Shown here: piece after piece, positions 8,648 to 16,655 of the stretch
How the letters are laid out: each line of letters begins with the position of its first letter
Numbering within the stretch: position 1 is the first letter of the stretch
Source: Halorarius litoreus
Lineage (GTDB): Archaea; Halobacteriota; Halobacteria; Halobacteriales; Haloarculaceae
DNA: 64,000 bases
NCBI RefSeq assembly: GCF_024362405.1
Contig: NZ_CP101454.1
Coordinates: 868,001-932,000 of the forward strand
Reading direction: 5' to 3'
Translations under genes and position numbers: made by a program
Notes under the pieces: generated by a model
Database searches by the model: none
Seen by the model: the letters and a program-made list of their open reading frames with translations, nothing else
Told to the model about the DNA's origin: nothing

Positions 8648-10000
8648 TCAGGCGTTGTTGACTTCGGAGTCGATCTTCGACTGGGCGTCGTCGAGCGCCT
8701 TCTGCGGTGACTTGTCGCCCACCAGCGCCTTGTTCGCCTCCGTGAACAGGATCGAGGAGAACGTGGTGTACTTCGGCGTCGACGGGCGGGCGCTCGTCTG
8801 TGCCGTGATGTCCTTGAACGTCTTGAGCTGCGGGTTCTTCTCGTAGTTCTCCTCGTTGTAGACGCTCTTGCGGACCGGCAGGTAGTTGTGCTCGACTGCG
8901 AGCCGCGTCTGCACCTTCTCCGATGCCATGTAGCTGGCGAACCGCTGGGCTGCCTCCTTGTTCCCCGAGTAGCGGTTGATGAAGATGTTCCAGCCGCCGA
9001 GACAGGAGTTGTTCGCGTCGGGATGCCCCTCCTGTTTCGGCATCGTCGTCACGTCGAACTTGCCTTGGACGGGCGAGTCGTCCGCGTCCATCAGCCCGAC
9101 CGCATACGGCCAGTTGCGCATGAACAGGGTCTTGCCCTGCTGGAACGTCTGCCGGTTCTGGTCGGTGCTGCTCGCAGGGACGGAGTCGGGAGTGACGTCG
9201 TACTTAGTGATGAGATCACGTGCGTGCGTGAGCGCCTCGACTCCCTTCTTGGAGTTGACCACCAGCTTGCCGTCCTTCTGGACGCTGCCGCCCATGCCCC
9301 ACAGCCAGTTGAGCCACATGATCGTCAGCCCCTCGTTCGGGCCGCCCTGCCAGATGTAGCCGTTCTGGATCTCGTCGTCCTGCTCGAGGATGTCCTGGGC
9401 GATCTCGACGACCTCCATATACGTGCTCGGCGGCTCGTCGTAGCCGTACTCCTCAAGCTTGTCCGAGCGGTAGTAGAACCCGTTGGCGTCGGTGAAAAGC
9501 GGCATCCCGACGAGCGTTCCGTCGACCGTCGCGGCGTCCACGGGCGTCTCGAGCATCGCGTCGGTGCGGTTCTCCGGGTCGGCGATCGGCTCGATCCACT
9601 CGTTCTGCGCGAACTCCGCCGGCCAGATGACGTCCATCATCCCATTGTCGAAGTCCGACGACTGCGAGACGAACTGGTTGACGAAGTACTTCCGGGTGGA
9701 CGACGACTCCGCGGTCGTCGTCTGGGTGTTCGCCTCGACTCCGGAGACGTCCTCGTTGAACATCGGGACGATGTCGTCGCTGAACACCCCCGAGTACCCC
9801 GGCGCGATGAACTTGATGTCGGTCGTGCCGCCGCCGCCACCGTCACCGCCGTCGCCACCACCGCCGTCACCGCCGTCGCCACCACCGCCGTCACCGCCGT
9901 CGCCACCACCGCCGGTACATCCCGCCAGACCAGCGATGCCTGCCACGCTCAATCCCTTGATAAACTGCCGCCTCAGCGCTGCTTGGCTGTCTTCCACCAT
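8648..10000 (-). CDS. Carbohydrate ABC transporter substrate-binding lipoprotein
   Basis: A 450-residue extracellular sugar-binding protein. The N-terminus has a Tat-like RRQFIKG signal followed by lipobox GLAGC (Cys about residue 28), so it is exported folded and lipid-anchored. Next comes a Gly/Asp linker encoded by a 24-base unit repeated three times, then the type I periplasmic-binding fold. The start at 10000 fits an AATAATACTTTT TATA-like block ~27 bases upstream; an earlier in-frame ATG at 10012 exists. Its permeases (13851-15689) and ATPase (20452) lie elsewhere in the cluster. Likely ligand is a sugar, glycoside or sulfo-sugar. Confidence 0.85.
   Translation of the reverse strand: MVEDSQAALRRQFIKGLSVAGIAGLAGCTGGGGDGGDGGGGDGGDGGGGDGGDGGGGGTTDIKFIAPGYSGVFSDDIVPMFNEDVSGVEANTQTTTAESSSTRKYFVNQFVSQSSDFDNGMMDVIWPAEFAQNEWIEPIADPENRTDAMLETPVDAATVDGTLVGMPLFTDANGFYYRSDKLEEYGYDEPPSTYMEVVEIAQDILEQDDEIQNGYIWQGGPNEGLTIMWLNWLWGMGGSVQKDGKLVVNSKKGVEALTHARDLITKYDVTPDSVPASSTDQNRQTFQQGKTLFMRNWPYAVGLMDADDSPVQGKFDVTTMPKQEGHPDANNSCLGGWNIFINRYSGNKEAAQRFASYMASEKVQTRLAVEHNYLPVRKSVYNEENYEKNPQLKTFKDITAQTSARPSTPKYTTFSSILFTEANKALVGDKSPQKALDDAQSKIDSEVNNA
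9840..9912 (-). repeat. 24-base tandem repeat coding the Gly/Asp linker of the binding protein
   Basis: Three in-frame copies of a 24-base unit encode repeated GGGGDGGD. It is a flexible linker between the lipid anchor and the binding domain, as in many haloarchaeal lipoproteins. Copy number may vary between strains by slippage. Confidence 0.7.
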
Positions 10001-10088
10001 ACAGGGCACCATAGCGGATGGAATTAATAATACTTTTCATTAGATTCACCACCCTAAACAGGGAACTAAAGTACGACCGAGGGTGGCG

Positions 10089-11087
10089 TTATCCGTCGGC
10101 TAGCGAGTGGACTTCGTCCCACACGTCGTCGTCGACCTGTACCGTGCTGGTGTCCGCCCGGCTGGCGGACCGCTGGCCGGGGAGTCGCACCTCATCGATG
10201 CCCGCGGCCGTGTCGACATCGGTGAGCGTCGAGAGGAACGCTTCGATGCGGTCGACGGCGCGCTCACCACCGAGCGACGTCGGGTCGACCGCGACGAACA
10301 GGTCGCCCTTCGTACACGGGTCCTCGGTGTGGTAGGTCCCGGTGACCTCACGACCCATCGACGCGCCGACGAGCCCGCCTGCCAGCACCTCGACGGCGAC
10401 AGCGAGTCCCGACCCCTTCGCGCCGCCGAAGGGACGGATAACTCCCGCGAGCGCTGCCTCCGGATCAGTCGTCGGCTCGCCGTCGGACGTCAGCGCGACG
10501 CCCTCGGGTAGCGTCTCACCCTGCTCTTTCGCTCGCAACACCGCCCCCCGCGAGATACTCGACGTGGACATGTCGAGGTTGAACGGCGGGGCGGTCGGCA
10601 GTCCGATGGCGATGGGGTTCGTCCCGAGGACGGGCTCGGAGCCACCGTGTGGTGGCATCGCCGGCTCGGTGTTCGTCATGCCGAGCGCCACGTAGCCATC
10701 GCGCCGGGCCGTCTCGGTGTAGTACCCGAGCATACCTAGGTGGTTCGTCCCGTGGACGCCGACGGCACCGACGCCGTACTCTGCGGCTCGGGCACACGCT
10801 TCTGCCATCGCCTCCGTCGCGACGACGGGGCCGAGCCGCGAGCCGCCGTCGAGCGTGGCCGTCGCGCCGCGCTCTCTGACGACCGCGATCTCTCCTTCGG
10901 GGTCGACGTTCCCGTGTTCGATGCCGCGGACGAACCGGGGAAGCCGTATCAGGCCGTGCGAGTGGGTCCCCCGCGCGTCGGCGCTGACGAGCACTCGTGC
11001 CGTGTAGGCGGCGTCCTCGGGCGTGATACCGTGCGCCTCGAACGCAGCCGCCGCGACGGACTCCGCTCGGTCACGTTCGAGTTCCAT
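10089..11087 (-). CDS. Ldh-family (malate/L-lactate/sulfolactate) dehydrogenase, ComC-like candidate
   Basis: A 332-residue NAD(P)-dependent 2-hydroxyacid dehydrogenase of the Ldh_2 fold, unrelated to classical LDH. The conserved DARGTHSHGL block (about 38-46) and the His in VHGTNHLG (about 116) are present. This family includes malate, ureidoglycolate and 2,3-diketogulonate reductases and the ComC-type (R)-sulfolactate dehydrogenase. Its ATG overlaps the stop of the SuyB-like gene by one base (TAATG), so the two are translationally coupled. Coupling with a SuyAB-like lyase and a YeiH-type exporter makes ComC-like sulfolactate oxidation/reduction the favoured role. Family is certain, substrate inferred. 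Confidence 0.8.
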   Translation of the reverse strand: MELERDRAESVAAAAFEAHGITPEDAAYTARVLVSADARGTHSHGLIRLPRFVRGIEHGNVDPEGEIAVVRERGATATLDGGSRLGPVVATEAMAEACARAAEYGVGAVGVHGTNHLGMLGYYTETARRDGYVALGMTNTEPAMPPHGGSEPVLGTNPIAIGLPTAPPFNLDMSTSSISRGAVLRAKEQGETLPEGVALTSDGEPTTDPEAALAGVIRPFGGAKGSGLAVAVEVLAGGLVGASMGREVTGTYHTEDPCTKGDLFVAVDPTSLGGERAVDRIEAFLSTLTDVDTAAGIDEVRLPGQRSASRADTSTVQVDDDVWDEVHSLADG

Positions 11088-12253
11088 TACGTGGAGGGTC
11101 CGATTCTATGGATGGCGAACTGGCTCTCGCCCATCGCTTCGCTCATTGTGACCTTGCCGTTGACCACCTCGACAAGTTCGTCCCACAGCTGGTCGGTCGC
11201 CCACTCGAACGACTTGTCGCCGACGAGTGCCTCGCTCACGTCCACGTCGGTCTGCTCCGGGACGCGCTCGGCGCTCCCTGGGTTCCCGGTCACCTTCACC
11301 GTCGGCATCACGGCGTTCGAGAGCGTGTGACCCTGTCCCGTCGAGATGACCATGAAGTGCGCCCCGCCGGCACCGATGCCGGTGACCGACTCAGCGCCGT
11401 GTCCGGGCGTGTCCATGATGTACATTCCGGACGGCTCGGGGATCTGCTCCGCGTAGTCGACCATGTCCTGGATGGGACCCTCACCGGACTTGACGAGCGC
11501 CCCCAGCGACTTCTCCTCAATGGTCGTCAGCCCGCCGTCCATGTTGTCGGGTGTGGGCTGCGCACCGCGCACGTCATAGCCGGTCGCCTGGAGTCGCTGG
11601 TCCCACCACTCGACGCGGTCGAGGATCTTCTGTCGCACGTCGTCATCGACGGCCCGCTCCGACAGCTCCTCCTCGCCGCCGAAGAACTCCGGCGTCTCGG
11701 CGAACACGCCGCTCCCACCGTGTTCGTCGATGAGCCGCCAGACCGCACCCGCTGTGGCGTGGTGCTGACAGAGGCCGCTCGTGGTGTCTGAGGTTGCACA
11801 GTTGATGCCGAAGGTGAGCTTCGACATGTCGTGTGGTTCGCGGCGCTGTGCGCTCGCCTCCTGTACCATGTCACGGGTCGCGTCCACCGAACGCTGGAGC
11901 GCGTTCATGACGCCCTTCTCGCGGTGGATGTTGACGCTCTCGGAGGGGCGTCCCGTCTCGGCGATATCGTCCGCGAGTTCGTCACCGTCGACTATTTCGC
12001 CTGCGTGGGCCACGACGACCGCCCCGTACGTGTTGGGGTGCGTCGCGTACCCGAGCAACGTCCGGTACGTCTGGAAGACGTCCGGTTTCGTCTGACACCG
12101 GCCCAGCGGATGGGTGATGGGGATGGCGTCGTCGACGATCTCTGCCGTGCGCTTCACCGTGTCGTTCGCGTACGGTGCCGTCGAGACGACGACGACGTGG
12201 TTGCGGATGCCGACACTCCCGTCCGTCCGTTCGTATCCGAGGAACTCGCTCAT
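11087..12253 (-). CDS. UxaA/SuyB-family lyase large subunit (sulfolactate sulfo-lyase or altronate dehydratase type)
   Basis: A 388-residue large subunit of the altronate dehydratase/sulfolactate sulfo-lyase family. Conserved blocks are GYERTDGSVGIRNHV at the N-terminus, NCATSDTTSG (about 151-160), GGLTTIEEKSLG (240-251) and MDTPGHGAESVTG. The later STGQGH (304-309), VTGNP and TDVDV pattern recalls SuyB (TGQG, GNP, DVDV) more than altronate dehydratase, which has TTGRGS and a GCKP motif. SuyAB splits (R)-3-sulfolactate to pyruvate and sulfite. The small subunit gene overlaps upstream by one base, and the ComC-like gene overlaps downstream. Discrimination between the two activities rests on motif memory. 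Confidence 0.75.
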   Translation of the reverse strand: MSEFLGYERTDGSVGIRNHVVVVSTAPYANDTVKRTAEIVDDAIPITHPLGRCQTKPDVFQTYRTLLGYATHPNTYGAVVVAHAGEIVDGDELADDIAETGRPSESVNIHREKGVMNALQRSVDATRDMVQEASAQRREPHDMSKLTFGINCATSDTTSGLCQHHATAGAVWRLIDEHGGSGVFAETPEFFGGEEELSERAVDDDVRQKILDRVEWWDQRLQATGYDVRGAQPTPDNMDGGLTTIEEKSLGALVKSGEGPIQDMVDYAEQIPEPSGMYIMDTPGHGAESVTGIGAGGAHFMVISTGQGHTLSNAVMPTVKVTGNPGSAERVPEQTDVDVSEALVGDKSFEWATDQLWDELVEVVNGKVTMSEAMGESQFAIHRIGPST

Positions 12254-12573
12254 TATTCGTGGATAGCTTGGGCTTCGCCGCCGGCCTTGTCGCCGCGGCC
12301 GTAGTTGCTCTCGACGTTCTGGACGTGGACCCACGTGCCGGCGGGAATGTCCTCCGTCGCGTTACCGATGCTCTTGCCGTACTTCGTGATGGTTTCGCCC
12401 GCCTCGATGTCCTCGATGGCGAGCTTGTGGCCGAACCGGACATCCTCGAGAGCCTCGACACTCCGCACCTCGTCGCCGGTGTCGACCTCGACGGTCTCAC
12501 CGGTCTCGATGTCGCGGAGTGCCGTGGCCACGTTGTCCGACGGCTCTACGACCTTCAGATAGCGGTCTGGCAT
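12253..12573 (-). CDS. UxaA/SuyA-family lyase small subunit (SAF domain)
   Basis: A 106-residue SAF-domain protein, the usual length of the separate small subunit. Hallmarks are NVATALRDIETGETV, FGHKLAIEDIEAGE, KYGKSIGNATEDI and the closing WVHVQNVES. It pairs with the large subunit encoded immediately downstream with a one-base TAATG overlap, the classic layout of suyA-suyB (and of split uxaA genes). An acidic extension after residue 92 is probably halophilic adaptation. Together the subunits should form an iron-dependent beta-eliminating lyase (known for the family). Confidence 0.8.
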   Translation of the reverse strand: MPDRYLKVVEPSDNVATALRDIETGETVEVDTGDEVRSVEALEDVRFGHKLAIEDIEAGETITKYGKSIGNATEDIPAGTWVHVQNVESNYGRGDKAGGEAQAIHE

Positions 12574-12611
12574 GCGAGTAAGCCGACACCGCGATGTCAC
12601 ATAACGTTTAC

Positions 12612-13613
12612 CTAGACGAGTGCCAGCACGACCACCAGCGAGAGCGCGCTGACCGTGAGCAGGTGGACGAGCACCAGAAGCAGCGGTCGGACCCCGGTGT
12701 CGACCATCTCTCCAACCGTGATCTCGAAACCGAGCCCGGCGAACGCGAGTGCGAACAGCCAGTCGGAAGCGGTGACGAGCGTCGCTCGCTGGCCGGCGGA
12801 CACGAGCCCCAGGTTGGCGACGACGACCACGAGAACGAACCCGGCGATGAACTTCGGGAACCGGTTCCACGCCGTGGTGACGTTTCCGGATCCCTTCGTG
12901 TACGTCGCGGAGTAACCGATGACGAGGAGGCCGATGAACGCGTTCCGGACGAGCTTCGTCAGCGTCGCCCACTGCCCAGCAGTCTGCGAGTACGCGAAGC
13001 CGGCGGCGGCGACCGGTCCGGTCGAGAACATACTGAGCCCTGCCCAGATGCCGAACGTCTCCCCGGAGAGGCCGAGTAGTTCGGCGGCGACGGGGAACGT
13101 CACGAGGGTGACGGCGTCGAACACGAGGACCGTCGCCGCGGCGTAGGCGATCTCGCGTTCGGCCGCGTCGATGCTGCCGGCGACGGCGACGACGGCCGAC
13201 ACCCCACAGACGCTCGCACCCGCGGCCAGCAACGAGCCGGTCCGGTCGCCGAGCCCGAACACGAACCGCGAGAGAGTCTCGGTGTACACCACGCCGAACA
13301 GGACGACGCCGGCGGCCAGCGCGACGACTGTGGGGCCGATGCCGGCGAGTTCGGCCAGCGAGAGCCGTGCTCCGAGGAGGACGATCCCCGTCTCGAGGAG
13401 GAGTTTGTGGCTGTCGAGTCCGGGACGGACGACAGCGGGTGTACCGACAAAGTTGGCGACGACGACGCCCGTGGCGACGGCGACGATCAGCGCGCTGAGT
13501 GGCGTCACTGCTGCGACGGCGTGGCTGGCCACCGCGATGCCGCCCATCAGCGCGATTCCCGGCGCAATACGAGTGGCGCGCGCGCGAATGGACGGCACTG
13601 CCGCTCCGGACAT
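12612..13613 (-). CDS. YeiH/UPF0324-family membrane protein, putative sulfate/sulfite exporter
   Basis: A 333-residue protein with about ten membrane helices. It matches the YeiH family, with the characteristic GASVCGVSAVVAVAG motif and a NAFIGLL segment. Members are annotated as putative sulfate exporters. It follows a 42-residue membrane protein with its ATG abutting that stop (TAGATG), and lies 38 bases before the SuyAB-like operon on the same strand. Export of sulfite or sulfate would be needed after desulfonation, so the location supports the sulfonate hypothesis. Transported ion is not proven for the family. Confidence 0.8.
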   Translation of the reverse strand: MSGAAVPSIRARATRIAPGIALMGGIAVASHAVAAVTPLSALIVAVATGVVVANFVGTPAVVRPGLDSHKLLLETGIVLLGARLSLAELAGIGPTVVALAAGVVLFGVVYTETLSRFVFGLGDRTGSLLAAGASVCGVSAVVAVAGSIDAAEREIAYAAATVLVFDAVTLVTFPVAAELLGLSGETFGIWAGLSMFSTGPVAAAGFAYSQTAGQWATLTKLVRNAFIGLLVIGYSATYTKGSGNVTTAWNRFPKFIAGFVLVVVVANLGLVSAGQRATLVTASDWLFALAFAGLGFEITVGEMVDTGVRPLLLVLVHLLTVSALSLVVVLALV

Positions 13614-13742
13614 CTACAGGGTGGTCGCGAGCAGCAGGAGACAGCCGAGCGCAGTCGCCTTCCAGCCGCGGTCGAGTTCACACCAGTGGTGCCAGAGGCG
13701 CGTGCTGTACTCGCCGATTGCGGTCGTAACTCTTGCCGACAT
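13614..13742 (-). CDS. Small single-pass membrane protein (42 aa) upstream of the YeiH-type exporter
   Basis: A short gene of 42 codons plus stop. The product begins MSARVTTAIGEYSTRLWHH and ends in a hydrophobic ALGCLLLLATTL helix, giving a soluble or surface head and one membrane segment. The stop directly abuts the ATG of the exporter, so both should be on one transcript. A TTTAAG core about 34 bases upstream of the ATG serves as a candidate TATA. Likely an accessory subunit of the exporter, or a regulator; I do not recognise a named family. Confidence 0.5.
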   Translation of the reverse strand: MSARVTTAIGEYSTRLWHHWCELDRGWKATALGCLLLLATTL

Positions 13743-13850
13743 CTGTGACGCTGTCGAGGACCAGTCCGTGGAGGGGCTTAAAGCTACTCCGTCGCCGCTG
13801 GCGCGACGTGGCTAGATTTATCACAGAGGAGCCGCCACCTACGATGAACA

Positions 13851-14822
13851 ATGGCTAACACAGAGCAGTCTGGGGACGCCGGGGCCGCGCCCGCTCGCGG
13901 TTACGCCACGGCGTTCCGAACGCGGCTGGAGCGGTACCGTGAACTCCGGCTGAGCGAACAGGAACTCGCGGCGGTGTTGCTGGCCCCGGTGCTCGCCTTC
14001 CTGTTCGCCGTGTCGTTCTACCCCATCATCGACACCATCTGGGGGAGTCTCCACACCGGATACGTCCTCCCGACCCGCGAATCGGCGTTCGTCGGGCTGG
14101 ACAACTACGTGGCGCTCGTCAACGACGGGAGCTTCTGGAACGCCGTCAAGGTGAGCATGATCTACACGTTCGTCAGCGTTCCAGTGGAGCTGGTGCTGGG
14201 GCTGGCGGTCGCCCTGCTCCTGAACCGGCAGTTCAAGGGTCGGTACCTCGCGCAGGCGGCAATCCTGTTCCCGTGGGCGCTCCCGACGATCATCAACGCC
14301 CGCATCTGGGCGTGGATGTTCCACGGACAGTACGGCGTCATCAACGACATGCTCGTCCGCATCGGCATCCTCTCGGAGCCGTACGCGTTCCTCGCCCACT
14401 CGGATACGGCGCTGGCGGCGATGCTCTTCGTCACCATCTGGAAGACCACCTCGTTCATGGCGCTCATCCTGCTCGCGGGGCTCTCGAGCATCCCGGACCA
14501 CCTCTACGAGGCGGCCCGGATGGACGGGGCCTCGCGCTGGCGACAGTTCCGCGACATCACGCTCCCGCTGCTGAAGCCGACAATCCTCGTGGCGCTCATC
14601 TTCCGGACGCTCCCGGCGCTGCAGGCGTTCGGCCTCCCCTTCGGGCTGGCCGGCGGTGGGCCGGGCGAGGCGACGACCACGCTCGTCCTGTACGCGAACG
14701 ACATCACGTTCACGCGACTCAACTTCGGACAGGGCTCGGCCACGGCGACCGCGATCACGTTTATCGCGCTCGGCATCAGCCTCCTATACGTCACGACCCT
14801 CTACGAACCGGAGGTGCGGTAG
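13851..14822 (+). CDS. Carbohydrate ABC transporter permease (MalF/UgpA type)
   Basis: A 323-residue inner-membrane permease with six core helices and the EAA loop EAARMDGASRWRQF that contacts the ATPase. The N-terminal 40 residues are soluble and basic. TATA-like AGATTTATC near 13812 gives a short leader before the ATG. It is followed with no gap by a second permease, as usual for carbohydrate uptake (CUT1) importers. It should work with the binding lipoprotein at 8648-10000 and the ATPase at 20452-21591. Upstream lies the divergent exporter/SuyAB-like operon. Confidence 0.88.
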   Translation: MANTEQSGDAGAAPARGYATAFRTRLERYRELRLSEQELAAVLLAPVLAFLFAVSFYPIIDTIWGSLHTGYVLPTRESAFVGLDNYVALVNDGSFWNAVKVSMIYTFVSVPVELVLGLAVALLLNRQFKGRYLAQAAILFPWALPTIINARIWAWMFHGQYGVINDMLVRIGILSEPYAFLAHSDTALAAMLFVTIWKTTSFMALILLAGLSSIPDHLYEAARMDGASRWRQFRDITLPLLKPTILVALIFRTLPALQAFGLPFGLAGGGPGEATTTLVLYANDITFTRLNFGQGSATATAITFIALGISLLYVTTLYEPEVR

Positions 14823-15689
14823 ATGAGCGTCGTCGACCGCGCCACGTTCGACGTCGACTCGCTCCAGGAAGTCGGCAAGAAGCTCGGCTTCTACGGCTCC
14901 GTCGCGGTGCTGTGTGCCGTCTCGTTCTTCCCGGTGTTCTGGATCTTCGTCACCTCGCTCAAGACGACGGGGAACATCGTCCAGTTCCCGGTCCACTACA
15001 TCCCGACCGAGGTGACTCTCGACAACTACCGGACGGCGCTCACCGACGCGCCGTTCTTCCGGTACCTCGTCAACTCCGCCATCGTCGCGGGCGGTACCGC
15101 CGTCGTCTCCGTGCTGCTGGGCGCACTCGCCGGCTACGCGCTCTCGCGGCTCGAGTTCGACTACAAGGTGCCAGTGCTGCTCGTCATCCTCTTCTCGGCG
15201 ATGCTGCCGTTCTTCTCCCGGCTCATCCCGCTGTTCCAACTCGCCCGGCAGGTGGGGCTGCTGAACGACTATCTCGGGCTCATCTTGCCGTACTCGGCCT
15301 TCCAGCTCCCGTTCGCCATCTGGATCTTCCAGGCGTACTTCAAGGAACTCCCCGACTCGCTCGAGGAGGCCGGCATGATGGACGGCCTCTCCCGCCTCGG
15401 GGTGCTGTTCCGCATCATCCTCCCGGTGTCCGCGCCCGCGATGGCAACCGCGGCCATCATCGTCTTCATCTACGCGTGGAACGAGTTCCTGTTCGCGCTC
15501 GCGTTCATGACGCAGGACAACATGCGGACGATAACGGTCGGCATCGCGCTCTACCAGGGCGAGTACACGTTCCCGTGGGGGACCATCTCCGCGGCGGTGT
15601 TCATGTCCATCGTGCCGCTCATCCTGTTCATGCTGCTGTTCCAGCGGAAGATCGTCGAAGGACTGACTGCCGGCGTCGGTAAGGCGTAA
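14823..15689 (+). CDS. Carbohydrate ABC transporter permease (MalG/UgpE type)
   Basis: A 288-residue second permease of the CUT1-type importer. It has six predicted helices and an EAA loop EEAGMMDGLSRLG. The ATG directly follows the stop of the first permease (TAGATG), so the two are co-translated. The C-terminal helix ends in a basic FQRKIVEGLTAG tail, typical of MalG-like subunits. The heterodimer with the first permease forms the translocation path. Two bases later the convergent hydroxyacid dehydrogenase gene ends. Confidence 0.88.
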   Translation: MSVVDRATFDVDSLQEVGKKLGFYGSVAVLCAVSFFPVFWIFVTSLKTTGNIVQFPVHYIPTEVTLDNYRTALTDAPFFRYLVNSAIVAGGTAVVSVLLGALAGYALSRLEFDYKVPVLLVILFSAMLPFFSRLIPLFQLARQVGLLNDYLGLILPYSAFQLPFAIWIFQAYFKELPDSLEEAGMMDGLSRLGVLFRIILPVSAPAMATAAIIVFIYAWNEFLFALAFMTQDNMRTITVGIALYQGEYTFPWGTISAAVFMSIVPLILFMLLFQRKIVEGLTAGVGKA

Positions 15690-15691
15690 CC

Positions 15692-16654
15692 CTACGCCGA
15701 CGGCTCGTTCTGCACGTTCGGAATCGACTCACCCGCGAGCGCCCGCTTCACAATGGTCGCCGCGGTTCGGCGTCGTTCGGTGTTCGCCTCCTCGGAGTAC
15801 CACGCGACGTGGGGAGTCGCGACGACCCGGTCGTGCCCCCGAAGTGGGTGGTCGGCCGCCGGCGGTTCACTCGGGAATACGTCGAGTGCCGCCCCTCGAA
15901 GCGTACCCGCGTCGAGCGCTGCCGCGAGTGCCTCGTCGTCGACAATGGGCCCGCGCGCGACGTTGACGAGGTACGCGGAGTCCCGCATGCGCTCGAACGT
16001 CGACGCGTCGAACAGGCCCTCCGTCTCGGGCGTGAGCGGCGAGTGGACGGTCACGTAGTCGGCGCGGTCGAGCAGTTCGTCGAACTCGACGAGTGTCGCG
16101 GGGTCGTCATCGAGGTCGTCCGGCGAAAGGAAGGGGTCGCTGGCGACGACCGACGCCTCGAGCGCGGCCGCCCGCGCACCCACGGCACGCCCGATGGCCC
16201 CGTAGCCGACGACGCCGACGGTCTGCGTCGAGAGCCGGTGGAGCGGCGTGGCCACGTCACGGTCCCAGTCCCCGGCCGCCACCGACGCGTCGTACCGGCC
16301 GAGGCCGCGCGCCAGCGCGAGCAGGAGGGCGACCGCGTGCGTTGCGACCTCCTCCTGGCAGTAGTCGGGGACGTTCGTCACCGGGACGCCGGCGTCGTTC
16401 GCCGCCCCGAGGTCGACGTTGTCCACGCCGATACCGTAGCGGGCGACGACCCGACACCCCGAGAGTGCGTCGACGTGGTCGGCCGACAGCGTGCTCCGGA
16501 GGTTCAACACCGCGTCGGCGTCGACCAGGTCCCCGGGGTCGACGTCGACACCGGGACGGTCCGCGAGTTCGACGACGTCCGCGACGCCGTCCAGCACCTC
16601 GCGCTCGACCGCGAGATCGTCGAAATCGTGATCGGTGATGACGACGCGGACCAT
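15692..16654 (-). CDS. D-2-hydroxyacid dehydrogenase, SlcC-like candidate
   Basis: A 320-residue NAD-dependent dehydrogenase of the phosphoglycerate/D-lactate type. The nucleotide loop is GVVGYGAIGR, and the catalytic Arg, Glu and His sit in NVARGPIVDDEAL, DVFPSEPP and PHVAWYS. This family contains (S)-sulfolactate dehydrogenase SlcC as well as glyoxylate/hydroxypyruvate reductases. It starts one base after the enolase-family dehydratase gene, forming an operon. With the ComC-like enzyme at 10089-11087 it could racemise sulfolactate through sulfopyruvate, as known for SlcC/ComC pairs; plain glycerate or glycolate metabolism is the alternative. Confidence 0.82.
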   Translation of the reverse strand: MVRVVITDHDFDDLAVEREVLDGVADVVELADRPGVDVDPGDLVDADAVLNLRSTLSADHVDALSGCRVVARYGIGVDNVDLGAANDAGVPVTNVPDYCQEEVATHAVALLLALARGLGRYDASVAAGDWDRDVATPLHRLSTQTVGVVGYGAIGRAVGARAAALEASVVASDPFLSPDDLDDDPATLVEFDELLDRADYVTVHSPLTPETEGLFDASTFERMRDSAYLVNVARGPIVDDEALAAALDAGTLRGAALDVFPSEPPAADHPLRGHDRVVATPHVAWYSEEANTERRRTAATIVKRALAGESIPNVQNEPSA

Positions 16655-16655
16655 C

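Noticed and set aside
9840..9912. Regular repeats that might suggest a CRISPR array
   Set aside because: They are in-frame 24-base units coding a Gly/Asp linker, without variable spacers.
8888..10027. 379-codon plus-strand frame over the binding-protein gene
   Set aside because: Shadow of the lipoprotein gene, including the Gly/Asp repeat read as Thr/Ala repeats.
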